Below, piece after piece: positions 39,776-47,402 of a stretch of 47,402 nucleotides of DNA. The stretch lies in contig JAEDIZ010000007.1 in assembly GCA_016296635.1 (NCBI GenBank), positions 1 to 47,402 on the forward strand, written 5' to 3'. The position numbers were made by a program, and so were the translations under genes. Origin of the DNA: Oscillospiraceae bacterium (lineage in GTDB: Bacteria; Bacillota; Clostridia; Oscillospirales; Oscillospiraceae). Numbering within the stretch: position 1 is the stretch's first letter; every line of letters starts with the position of its first letter. The notes beneath the pieces were generated by a model that searched no databases, was not told the origin of the DNA, and worked only from the letters and a program-made list of their open reading frames with translations.

Positions 39776-39805
39776 CAATCTATGCCATCATTCTTCGACA
39801 GGTGC
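39776..39805 (-). promoter_or_regulatory. Candidate mother-cell promoter of cotJAB-cotJC
   Basis: On the minus strand CATAGATTG (39784-39776) matches the sigma-E -10 at 7 of 8 positions, but without a good sigma-E -35. GCACC lies 16 bases upstream (39805-39801), which fits sigma-K (ACC-N16-CATANNNTA). The cotJ operon of B. subtilis is a sigma-E gene. Confidence 0.4.
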
Positions 39806-39806
39806 A

Positions 39807-39843
39807 AAAAGACCGCCGGATCTTTCATCCGACGGTCTTTTCT
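39807..39843. terminator. Terminator between the ClpE-type gene and the cotJ operon
   Basis: AAAGACCGcCGGAT pairs with ATCCGaCGGTCTTT (one mismatch). T-runs lie on both sides; it ends the Clp transcript on the minus strand. Confidence 0.8.
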
Positions 39844-39848
39844 TTGTT

Positions 39849-42179
39849 TCAATTTGTTTCGAGTCTGACTGCATCTTCCTCGGCAAAGGCACGGATCGAA
39901 TGCATCGGCTCCATATAGCTGAGAATGATCTTCTCCGCAATCGGATCCTCGACATCCTTCTGAATTGTCCGGCGAAGGTTTCTCGCGCCGTACTGCGCCG
40001 AATAGGATTTCTTCACGAGATAGTCAACAAGCGAACTGTCCCATGTAAAGGCAATGCCTCTTGCATCCATGCTGTCTTTCAGCTCCTGCAGCATGATGCC
40101 CGCAATAGACCGGAAGTTTTCTTCCGTCAGCTTGTTGAAGCAGATAACTTCATCGACACGGTTGATAAACTCCGGCCGCAGGAACTCGCTCAAGGACTTG
40201 ATTGCTTTTTCCTTGGTCTGTTCGGTGAGCGTCTTTCCGAAGCCCACAGAGCCGTCCTTGCGGTCAGAACCGGCATTGGAAGTCATGATGATAATGGTAT
40301 TTTCAAAGTTGACCACGCGCCCCTGCGCATCTGTGATGCGGCCGTCATCCAAAATCTGCAGCAGGATGTTCAGCACATCCGGATGTGCCTTTTCAAGCTC
40401 ATCAAACAACACCACGGAATAGGGACGGCGGCGGATCTTTTCCGTCAGCTGCCCTGCCTCATCATATCCGACATAGCCGGGAGGCGAACCGATGATCTTG
40501 GAAACGGAATGCTTCTCCATATATTCGGACATATCAAGCCGGATCATGGATTCCACGGATTCGAACATCTCGTTGGCAAGCACCTTGACAAGCTCCGTCT
40601 TACCGACGCCGGTGGAACCGACAAAGATGAACGATACCGGACGCTTTTTTGGTGAAATACCGACTCTGCTTCTGCGGATCGCAGAAACAACGGAAGATAC
40701 TGCTTCATCCTGCCCCACGATATGCTGCTTCAGCCTATCAGACAGATTCTGCAGCTGTTCATATTCCTGCTCCCGGATCTTACTGGCAGGAATCTTTGTC
40801 CAAAGCTCAATAATACGCGCCAGGTTTTCAATGGTCAGAACCGGCTTCGGTTCCTCCTCCAATACGGCGATCTCCTTGTCGAGCTGCAGGAGTCTGCTGC
40901 GAAGAGCGGCCATACGTGCATAATCCTCCTGCGTCTTTTCCGCGTTGTCAAGCAGCACATTCAGTTCCAGCTCGAGATCCGCGTGTTCCTTTTTCAGCTC
41001 CTCCAGCTTGCCGATATTCAGGTTCTTAAGGTTGACATCCGAGCAGGCTTCATCCATAAGGTCGATTGCCTTATCCGGCAGAAAACGGTCTGTGATATAG
41101 CGCTCTGAAAGGATGACCGTCTGTCTTGCGATCTCCGGCGAAATTTCTACGCCGTGGAACTCTTCATAGTAATGCGCAATTCCGCGCATGATGGCGATGG
41201 CTTCTTCAATCGTCGGCTCTGCAATAGTTACGGGCTGGAAACGGCGCTCCAGCGCTGCATCCTTTTCGATATGTTTGCGGTACTCATTGAAGGTCGTTGC
41301 ACCGATCACCTGAATCTCACCGCGGGAGAGGGCCGGCTTCAGAATGTTTGCCGCATTCATGGAGCCCTCCGCATCCCCTGCGCCGACAAGATTATGCACC
41401 TCATCGATCACGAGAATGATATTGCCGAGCTTTCTGACTTCCTCGATGAGCCCCTTCATACGACTCTCAAACTGACCGCGGAACTGCGTTCCGGCAACCA
41501 GCGCCGTGAGATCCATCAGATAAACTTCCTTGTTCTGAAGCTTATAAGGCACCTGCTTTTCTACAATTCTCTGTGCAAGGCCCTCTGCGACCGCGGTCTT
41601 GCCAACGCCCGGTTCGCCGATCAGGCAGGGATTGTTCTTCTGACGGCGGTTCAGAATCTGAATCACACGCTCCGTTTCCACATCGCGTCCGACAATCCGG
41701 TCGAGCTTTCCTTCTCTTGCCTTCTGCGTCAGATTCTGACAGTAAAGGTCAAGGAATTTATGTTTTTTACTGTTTTTCTGCCCGTTGGGTTTATCGCCTC
41801 GGGGCGGCTTTTCACTTTTCTCCTCCGGTACTTCCGCAGGAAGCTTTTCATCGTTTCCGGCATTTCCGAAGAGCTTATTGAGGAACGGGAACGTCGCAGT
41901 CTGGCTCTCGTTTTCATCGTCATCCTCGGATTCATCCCCCGAAAGACCTGCAAGCATTCCTTCCATGCCGGACATCATATCCGACATTTCTCCGTTAAAG
42001 TTTTCAAGATCTTCGTCTGTCAGTCCCATACGGCTGATAATATCATCGACAGGCTTGATGCCAAGCTCCTTCGCACACTTCAGGCAAAGACCTTCATTTT
42101 CCGTCTTTCCGCCTTCAAGCCGCGTGATAAATATCACCGCAAGATTCTTTTTACATCTGCTGCAAAGCGTAGGTTTCAT
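39849..42179 (-). CDS. ClpE/ClpC-type AAA+ ATPase with N-terminal zinc finger
   Basis: 776 residues. C6, C9, C32 and C35 form an N-terminal zinc finger (LCSRCKKN ... LCLKCAKE) of the ClpE kind, in place of the usual N-domain. Two AAA+ modules follow: Walker A GEPGVGKT and B ILVIDEVHNL, then GSTGVGKT and VLFDELEKAH, with a middle coiled coil (ELELNVLLDNAEKTQEDYAR). The ClpP-binding loop is present as SVGFGKT. It would unfold damaged proteins for ClpP. The start follows AAGGAG. A separate promoter precedes it. Confidence 0.93.
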   Translation of the reverse strand: MKPTLCSRCKKNLAVIFITRLEGGKTENEGLCLKCAKELGIKPVDDIISRMGLTDEDLENFNGEMSDMMSGMEGMLAGLSGDESEDDDENESQTATFPFLNKLFGNAGNDEKLPAEVPEEKSEKPPRGDKPNGQKNSKKHKFLDLYCQNLTQKAREGKLDRIVGRDVETERVIQILNRRQKNNPCLIGEPGVGKTAVAEGLAQRIVEKQVPYKLQNKEVYLMDLTALVAGTQFRGQFESRMKGLIEEVRKLGNIILVIDEVHNLVGAGDAEGSMNAANILKPALSRGEIQVIGATTFNEYRKHIEKDAALERRFQPVTIAEPTIEEAIAIMRGIAHYYEEFHGVEISPEIARQTVILSERYITDRFLPDKAIDLMDEACSDVNLKNLNIGKLEELKKEHADLELELNVLLDNAEKTQEDYARMAALRSRLLQLDKEIAVLEEEPKPVLTIENLARIIELWTKIPASKIREQEYEQLQNLSDRLKQHIVGQDEAVSSVVSAIRRSRVGISPKKRPVSFIFVGSTGVGKTELVKVLANEMFESVESMIRLDMSEYMEKHSVSKIIGSPPGYVGYDEAGQLTEKIRRRPYSVVLFDELEKAHPDVLNILLQILDDGRITDAQGRVVNFENTIIIMTSNAGSDRKDGSVGFGKTLTEQTKEKAIKSLSEFLRPEFINRVDEVICFNKLTEENFRSIAGIMLQELKDSMDARGIAFTWDSSLVDYLVKKSYSAQYGARNLRRTIQKDVEDPIAEKIILSYMEPMHSIRAFAEEDAVRLETN

Positions 42180-42207
42180 ATTGGTTCTCCTTCTTGGATC
42201 TACAGAG

Positions 42208-42235
42208 AGTATAACACGCAATCGGCCAAATTCAA
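42208..42235 (-). promoter_or_regulatory. Promoter of the ClpE-type gene
   Basis: On the minus strand TTGAAT (42235-42230) and TATACT (42213-42208) are 16 bases apart, 29 bases before the gene start. I see no CtsR operator. Confidence 0.6.
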
Positions 42236-42266
42236 AACGCCAAATACCGGCGCTTCCGGCAGGTTT

Positions 42267-43430
42267 TTACGGTGCATAAACCGTGCCTTGATTGCCGGAA
42301 ATCAGAATGCAGGAGCCATCGGCGCGCATCACGACATTTGTTGCACCGATCTCGTTCTCTGCCTCGGCATAAAGCTCCATATCCTGCGTATAAACGCAGA
42401 GCTCTGTCGCAGTCAGCACAGCCACATATTTTCCGCCCACGGAAAAGTCAAGCACCTGCGCATCTACGCTGAGCCTGCCCAGTTCGTTTCCGTCTTTACC
42501 GACTGTCACGACGCTGTAACGATTGCCTGCTTTATACATATTCAGCATCAGCGTCAGAAATCCACTGCCGCCAAAATCATAGTCCTTCAGATAAGCACCG
42601 TCATAGCCGTAGCTGCCGACTGTAGCACCGTTCATTCCAAGCCAGCGGGCCGACTGCTCACCGACAACGCAGATCGTCGATTTATCCCAGAATGAAAGGT
42701 CGTAAATCAGTTCGTTGCCCAAAGGAATGGTCTTATACACCGTATCGGCGTCCGTTCTGAAAACGGAAATACCGCTGTCATATAATCCGTCTCGCTGCCC
42801 CAGCGTTGTGACGGCAAGATATTCCGCCCCTGCCGAAACCGCACAGACCGGCATATACTGGCTCGATGACATCCATCTGTAAATCAGCTGCTGATCAGAA
42901 TTATATACATATATAACGGATTTATAGCCAACCTCCGAAGTGCAGAAGCAAACGCAGCCGTCTGCAGTCAGATCCGCATCCAGCACCGGGCTTGAGGCCG
43001 TCAGTTCAAGAACACTTCCACTTTTTTCCTTCATCAGATGCAGCTTTGTGCCACCCGCATCAAATGCCATAACGTAGCTTCCGCCCGTCCGGATGGAAGG
43101 ATACTGCATCTGCGTCTGTACAATAGATACTTCCGTGCCGATTTTATCATAGGTACTGAGACCGGTCATGGACGCAACCGCAAGTCCTCCGCCAAAGTCC
43201 GCATACTGATTGGCATTGTTCGCATCAAAGGTAAAATGTCCGCTCTCTGAACGCGCGGAAAGCTGCGCAATCCGAGAATGCGGTTCCTCCACTTTCGGCA
43301 TCAGCCGGTCGCGGAAAATATAAACCACCACGGCACCGATCACCAGAACGGCAATCAGCGAGAAAATCAGAATCCGTTTCCAGATCGTTTTTTTATCGCG
43401 CAGATCCACATGAAATACTTTATCCGACAT
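42267..43430 (-). CDS. DUF5711 membrane protein with beta-propeller-like domain
   Basis: 387 residues. One membrane helix (about 19-39) follows a charged N-terminus MSDKVFHVDLRDKKTIWKRI. The rest is made of repeated four-strand blades (DFGGGLAVASMTGLSTYDKI..., ADLTADGCVCFCTSEVGYKS...), as in DUF5711. It overlaps the truA end by 11 bases. Function unknown. Confidence 0.8.
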   Translation of the reverse strand: MSDKVFHVDLRDKKTIWKRILIFSLIAVLVIGAVVVYIFRDRLMPKVEEPHSRIAQLSARSESGHFTFDANNANQYADFGGGLAVASMTGLSTYDKIGTEVSIVQTQMQYPSIRTGGSYVMAFDAGGTKLHLMKEKSGSVLELTASSPVLDADLTADGCVCFCTSEVGYKSVIYVYNSDQQLIYRWMSSSQYMPVCAVSAGAEYLAVTTLGQRDGLYDSGISVFRTDADTVYKTIPLGNELIYDLSFWDKSTICVVGEQSARWLGMNGATVGSYGYDGAYLKDYDFGGSGFLTLMLNMYKAGNRYSVVTVGKDGNELGRLSVDAQVLDFSVGGKYVAVLTATELCVYTQDMELYAEAENEIGATNVVMRADGSCILISGNQGTVYAP

Positions 43431-44184
43431 GAAATACTGCCTTTCCGTCATCATACCAAAGCTGCGTCATATACAGTCCTCCGGGCGGAACCGTCGGCCC
43501 TGCCGCAGTCCGGTCTCCGTTTTCCAGAATATCTGTAACCGCTTCCGGCGCAAATTTGCCCTCTGCTGCATATACAACGGTTCCTGCCATGGCCCTCGCC
43601 ATATTATAGAGAAATCCGTTCGCGCAGACCTTCAGAGAAATGATATCGCCGTTTCTTTGGACATCGTAGTAATATACCGTGCGGACTGTGGATTTCACAT
43701 CCGTGCCCACGGAACGAACCGCTGCAAAATCATGGGTTCCCACAAAGCATTGCGCTGCTCTTTGCATCACGGTTTCATCCAGATGCTTCGGATAAAACCA
43801 CGCACGGTTTACATAAAACGGGTCCCGAATGGCGGAATTATAAATCAGATAGGTATATTCTTTTCTGACGCAGGAGCCGATGGCATTAAAATCCTCATGG
43901 ACATCCATGGCGTGCGTAACAACGATATCCTCCGGCAGGTGCGTGTTGAGCGCATACGGAAGTCTGTCGCAGGGAATCCGGCTGTCCGTCCGGAAATTCG
44001 CCACATAGACCTTTGCATGGACGCCCGCGTCCGTTCTTCCGCAGCCGGTCATGTGAACCGGATGCCCCACGACCATAGCTGCCGCCTTTTCCAGCGTCTC
44101 CCCGACCGTGACATCGCGTTTCTGCACCTGCCATCCGTGATAGGCCGTGCCGAGATATTTGAGTGTCAGCGCAATATTTCGCAT
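43420..44184 (-). CDS. truA: tRNA pseudouridine(38-40) synthase
   Basis: 254 residues. LKYLGTAYHGWQVQ, the catalytic aspartate D52 in GCGRTDAGVHA, and FCANGFLYNMARAMAGTVV all belong to TruA. It converts uridines 38-40 of the tRNA anticodon stem-loop to pseudouridine. It is the next gene after ecfT, with 24 bases between. Confidence 0.97.
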   Translation of the reverse strand: MRNIALTLKYLGTAYHGWQVQKRDVTVGETLEKAAAMVVGHPVHMTGCGRTDAGVHAKVYVANFRTDSRIPCDRLPYALNTHLPEDIVVTHAMDVHEDFNAIGSCVRKEYTYLIYNSAIRDPFYVNRAWFYPKHLDETVMQRAAQCFVGTHDFAAVRSVGTDVKSTVRTVYYYDVQRNGDIISLKVCANGFLYNMARAMAGTVVYAAEGKFAPEAVTDILENGDRTAAGPTVPPGGLYMTQLWYDDGKAVFHVG

Positions 44185-44208
44185 AGCTTCTCCTTGAAAA
44201 AAACCTCT

Positions 44209-45012
44209 TTACAGTCCAAACCGCCGCAGAACAATTACAGCTGCAAGCAGCAGCGCGCCGACTGCAAACGCCCAAAAATCCCGCGCTGCATAATGCAGAG
44301 GACTCAATTTGGTTCTGCCCTCGCCGCCATGATAGCAGCGGCATTCCATTGCCGTCGCCAGTTCATCCGCTCTTCTGAACGAACTGATGAAAAGCGGAAC
44401 CAGAATCGGAATCATAGCCTTTGCCCGGGAAATCAGATTTCCGGATTCAAAATCAGCGCCTCTTGCCTTCTGTGCGGACATAATCTTGTCCGTTTCCGTG
44501 ATCAGGGACGGAATAAAACGGAGTGCGATGCACATCATCATGGCAAGCTCATGCACCGGTACGCGCAGTTTTTTCAGCGGCGACAGTACGCTTTCCAGTC
44601 CGTCCGTAAGCGAGATCGGCGAAGTCGTATAGGTAAGCATAAAGGTGCCTGCTACCAGCAGCGTAATGCGAAGCACCATATAGACCGCGTTCAAAAGGCC
44701 TTCTTTTGTAATGGTGAAAATCCAGAATTTAACCAGCGGTTCACCCGCAGAATAAAACAGATTTAACACCGCAGTCAGAATAATGATCAGCAACAAGGGC
44801 TTCATGCTCTTTACGATGACCTTCAGCTTGATTTTTGCCACCGCAATCACTGTCAGCAAAAACGCCAGCATCAGTCCGTAGGAAACAAAGCTCTTTGCCG
44901 TAAACAACGCGATAATGTAAACCACAACAAGGATCAGCTTCGTCCTCGGATCAAGCTTGTGAATGACGGTCTGCCCCGGGAAATACTGGCCCAATGTAAT
45001 ATCTTTCAGCAT
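44209..45012 (-). CDS. ecfT: Energy-coupling factor transporter transmembrane protein
   Basis: 267 residues. MLKDITLGQYFPGQTVIHKL and DPRTKLILVVVYIIALF mark EcfT, then four further membrane helices and the coupling motif SAQKARGADFESGN plus a later variant SSFRRADELATAMECRCY, which contact the two ATPases. It joins them to substrate-specific S components for vitamin or metal uptake. The ATG at 45012 overlaps the ecfA2 stop. Confidence 0.95.
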   Translation of the reverse strand: MLKDITLGQYFPGQTVIHKLDPRTKLILVVVYIIALFTAKSFVSYGLMLAFLLTVIAVAKIKLKVIVKSMKPLLLIIILTAVLNLFYSAGEPLVKFWIFTITKEGLLNAVYMVLRITLLVAGTFMLTYTTSPISLTDGLESVLSPLKKLRVPVHELAMMMCIALRFIPSLITETDKIMSAQKARGADFESGNLISRAKAMIPILVPLFISSFRRADELATAMECRCYHGGEGRTKLSPLHYAARDFWAFAVGALLLAAVIVLRRFGL

Positions 45013-45890
45013 GATGCGCAGCCTCCCTTCAGAAGAGGAAGCAGCACTTTTTTCGCCTGCTCCACGGTAAACACGGAAGGATCGACCTGCATGCCTGCTT
45101 TTTGCATCTGCAGGAAAAGTCTTGTCATGCACGGCACATCCAAACCGATCCCGGCAAGCTCATCCGCTCTTGTAAACACAGCTTCAGGAGTCCCCTCCAT
45201 CGCCAGTCTGCCGTCATGCATCACGAACAGTCTGTCCACATTCCGTGCGACTTCTTCCATGGAATGACTGACCATGACGATAGCGGCTCCCTGCGCCTGC
45301 TGATAGGCCCGGATATTCGCAAGAATGCTCTCACGGCCGGACGGATCCAGTCCCGCCGTCGGCTCGTCAAGGATCAGCACATCCGGTTCCATGGCGATCA
45401 CTCCAGCAATGGCAACGCGGCGCTTTTGACCGCCGGATAGCTCAAAGGGAGATTTCTGCAGTTCCTTCTCGGTGATACCGACGAAGCCTGCCGCCCGTTC
45501 CACCCGTTCGCGGATCTGCGGCTCCGTTAGGCCCATATTCTTCGGGCCGAAAGCAATATCTTTCCAGACTGTTTCTTCAAACAGCTGATACTCCGGATAC
45601 TGGAACACAAGTCCGACCTTAAACCGGATGCTTCTCGTAAACTTGACATCCTTCCAAATGTCCTCTCCGTCAAACAGAACGCTGCCGGAAGTCGGCTTCA
45701 GAAGGCCGTTCATATGCTGAATCAGGGTTGATTTTCCGGAGCCTGTCCGTCCGATCAGACCGACAAATTCTCCGCGTTCAATTGTTAAACTCACATTCTG
45801 CAGCGCGGCATGTTCAAACGGAGTACCCACGCTATAGATATGTGAAAGGTTTTTTATCTCTAGTACTGGGGTCAAAGCTGTTTCCTCCAA
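45006..45890 (-). CDS. ecfA2: Energy-coupling factor ATPase 2
   Basis: 294 residues. Walker A GRTGSGKST, Q-loop FQYPEYQLF, signature LSGGQKRRVAIA, Walker B VLILDEPTAGLD and H-loop VSHSM. The N-terminal IKNLSHIYSVGTPFEHAAL is the EcfA2 form. It forms a heterodimer with EcfA1 and powers EcfT-linked uptake. Confidence 0.95.
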   Translation of the reverse strand: MEETALTPVLEIKNLSHIYSVGTPFEHAALQNVSLTIERGEFVGLIGRTGSGKSTLIQHMNGLLKPTSGSVLFDGEDIWKDVKFTRSIRFKVGLVFQYPEYQLFEETVWKDIAFGPKNMGLTEPQIRERVERAAGFVGITEKELQKSPFELSGGQKRRVAIAGVIAMEPDVLILDEPTAGLDPSGRESILANIRAYQQAQGAAIVMVSHSMEEVARNVDRLFVMHDGRLAMEGTPEAVFTRADELAGIGLDVPCMTRLFLQMQKAGMQVDPSVFTVEQAKKVLLPLLKGGCASC

Positions 45891-45896
45891 TATCGA

Positions 45897-46745
45897 TTAC
45901 GCCGTTACCGCATTTTTCAAAAGCTCTGCGCACTCTTCCACGCTGAGCGCATCCAGCGGCAGTTCGCAGCCTGCACGTTTCAGTTCATACAAAAGCTGCG
46001 TTGTTTCCGGTACCGCAAGTCCCACATTCATAAGAAGCTCAACCTGCCGGAACACTTCTCTCGGCGTGCCGTCGCATACGATGCTGCCTTCCTTCATCAC
46101 AAGTACACGGTCAGCATGGATGGCCTCTTCCATGTGATGCGTAATCAGCAGAACTGTGATTCCTTCTTCTTTGTTCAGCCGTTCGATGGTCGCAAGAACA
46201 TCTTTTCTTCCGATGGGATCCAGCATAGCCGTCGGCTCATCGAGAATGATGCATTTCGGCTTCATGGCGATCACGCCCGCAATGGCAACTCGCTGCTTCT
46301 GACCGCCGGAGAGCAGATGCGGTGCATGCTCGCGGTACTCATACATGCCGACCGTTTTCAGCGCCTCATCCACGCGTGTCCGGATTTCCTCCGTTGGGAT
46401 GCCGAGATTCTCCGGCGCAAATGCCACATCCTCTTCCACCACATTGGAAACGATCTGATTATCCGGATTCTGAAACACCATACCGACCATCTGCCGGATG
46501 GCAAGCGTATTCTCCTCGTCCGCCGTATCGAGCCCGTAAACCTGAACGCTGCCGCCCGCCGGCAGTAAAATCGCGTTCAGATGCCGTGCCAGCGTGGATT
46601 TTCCGCACCCGTTATGACCAAGCAGCACGACAAAGCTGCCCTGCTCAATGGACAGGCTGAGATCCTTGAAAACGAGATGGCCTTCGCCCTCTTCGTTTCC
46701 GGCATATTCATACTGTAAATTCTTTACCGCAATCGCCTGTTCCAT
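45897..46745 (-). CDS. ecfA1: Energy-coupling factor ATPase 1
   Basis: 282 residues. Walker A GHNGCGKST, Q-loop VFQNPDNQIV, signature LSGGQKQRVAIA, Walker B CIILDEPTAMLD and H-loop ITHHM. AAGGAG precedes the ATG at 46745, two bases after the stop of the methyltransferase gene. Confidence 0.95.
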   Translation of the reverse strand: MEQAIAVKNLQYEYAGNEEGEGHLVFKDLSLSIEQGSFVVLLGHNGCGKSTLARHLNAILLPAGGSVQVYGLDTADEENTLAIRQMVGMVFQNPDNQIVSNVVEEDVAFAPENLGIPTEEIRTRVDEALKTVGMYEYREHAPHLLSGGQKQRVAIAGVIAMKPKCIILDEPTAMLDPIGRKDVLATIERLNKEEGITVLLITHHMEEAIHADRVLVMKEGSIVCDGTPREVFRQVELLMNVGLAVPETTQLLYELKRAGCELPLDALSVEECAELLKNAVTA

Positions 46746-46746
46746 G

Positions 46747-47402
46747 TTACTCCTTTGTCCATCTGCCCGTGGAGCCGCAGGGCAGAACAAGACCGCTGTC
46801 TTTCACCGGAAGACCAAGCTCCCCGCTTTCGGTATGTCCGCCGTATTTGCTCGAAACGATTGAGTCCAGCAGGTATGTCAGAACAGACGGTGCCAGACCG
46901 GTCGTATAGGAATTGATGATAAAAAACAGAGGCTGGTCGGACAGGACTCTTGAAACCAGCTGCACAAAATCGTACAGATTTTCCTCCAGCTTCCAAACCT
47001 CGCCCGAGGGACCGCGGCCATAGCTGGGCGGATCCATGATAACGGCATCGTAGGTCCTTCCGCGGCGGATCTCCCGCTCGACAAATTTTGCGCAGTCATC
47101 CACGATCCAGCGAATGGGCTTTTCTTCCAGTCCGGAGGATTTTGCATTCTCCTTCGCCCAGGCGACCATACCTTTTGCAGCATCCACATGACATACGCTG
47201 GCGCCGGCAGCTGCACAGGCGATCGTTGCGCCGCCGGTATAAGCAAACAGGTTGAGAACGTTGACAGGTCTGCCCGCCTTGCGGATCTTCTGCATAGCAA
47301 AATCCCAGTTTGCAGCCTGCTCCGGGAAAATACCGGTATGCTTGAAATTCATGGGCTTGACGTTGAAAGTCAGCTCCTTATAATGCACCTGCCAATGCTC
47401 CG
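46747..47402 (-). CDS. SAM-dependent RNA methyltransferase, C-terminal part (runs off right edge)
   Basis: At least 218 residues of a COG1092/RlmI-like enzyme. VLNLFAYTGGATIACAAAGA is the SAM-binding motif I, VDAAKGMVAWAKENA the next, and AVIMDPPSYGRGP the catalytic motif IV. It methylates cytosine in rRNA by homology. The frame is still open at 47402, so the N-terminus lies outside the window. It starts the ecfA1-ecfA2-ecfT-truA operon. Confidence 0.85.
   Translation of the reverse strand, partial: EHWQVHYKELTFNVKPMNFKHTGIFPEQAANWDFAMQKIRKAGRPVNVLNLFAYTGGATIACAAAGASVCHVDAAKGMVAWAKENAKSSGLEEKPIRWIVDDCAKFVEREIRRGRTYDAVIMDPPSYGRGPSGEVWKLEENLYDFVQLVSRVLSDQPLFFIINSYTTGLAPSVLTYLLDSIVSSKYGGHTESGELGLPVKDSGLVLPCGSTGRWTKE

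Noticed and set aside
41154..42695. 513-residue plus-strand frame opposite the ClpE-type gene
   Set aside because: Shadow of two real minus-strand genes with strong domain evidence; histidine- and cysteine-rich without a domain.
43429..44766. 445-residue plus-strand frame opposite truA and ecfT
   Set aside because: Mirror of two well-conserved minus-strand genes; no ribosome site and shadow-like composition.
1..47402. CRISPR array, insertion sequences or rRNA
   Set aside because: No regularly spaced repeats, transposase genes or rRNA sequence were seen in the window.

Overview
The window looks like a chromosomal segment of a spore-forming anaerobic Bacillota, most like the Ruminococcaceae/Oscillospiraceae group of Clostridia (inference). 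The grounds are spoIID, a cotJ spore-coat operon, an ecfA1-ecfA2-ecfT-truA cluster, a ClpE-type ATPase and dense Shine-Dalgarno usage, together with a 30.3 kb prophage of gut-Clostridia type.

Left flank (1-8.8 kb): a two-component system running off the left edge; an AT-rich stretch with a promoter and terminator but no gene; a YdcF-family pseudogene with three frameshifts; prfB, secG, spoIID (minus strand) and a TPR/leucine-rich-repeat surface protein. Each gene has a readable promoter or terminator.

Prophage (about 8829-39159): a siphovirus-type element. Its late genes run right to left on the minus strand: RinA-like regulator, HNH nuclease, portal, minor head protein, large terminase, scaffold, capsid, connectors, tail tube, frameshifted tail chaperone, tape measure, tail/baseplate/fibre, holin and lysin. 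The early minus-strand genes (25.6-35.6 kb) encode many small zinc-binding proteins, a SleB-like hydrolase, a PcfK/PcfJ pair, a DUF3102 protein, a DUF1064 nuclease, an HUH Rep-like protein and a tRNA-Gly. A CI-like repressor with three operator-like sites sits at the divergent control region (35.6-35.7 kb). At the right end are a DUF4236 protein, a small XRE protein, a coiled-coil protein and a large serine recombinase on the plus strand.

Main finding: the prophage sits inside cotJC, the manganese-catalase-like spore-coat gene. The first 30 codons of cotJC are at 39160-39249 and the rest is at 8324-8828. Joining them at a shared GG dinucleotide restores one uninterrupted 198-residue CotJC, and the reciprocal junction gives an attP with inverted arms GGAGTAT/ATACTCC centred on the same GG. 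Upstream of the XRE-coiled-coil-recombinase genes there is a close match to a sigma-E (mother-cell) promoter. I infer a 'skin'-like, sporulation-timed rearrangement in which the recombinase excises the prophage in the mother cell and rebuilds cotJC.

Right flank (39.2-47.4 kb): a fused cotJA-cotJB gene directly upstream of the cotJC 5' piece, a ClpE-type ATPase, and a tight minus-strand operon of an RNA methyltransferase (partial), ecfA1, ecfA2, ecfT, truA and a DUF5711 membrane protein.
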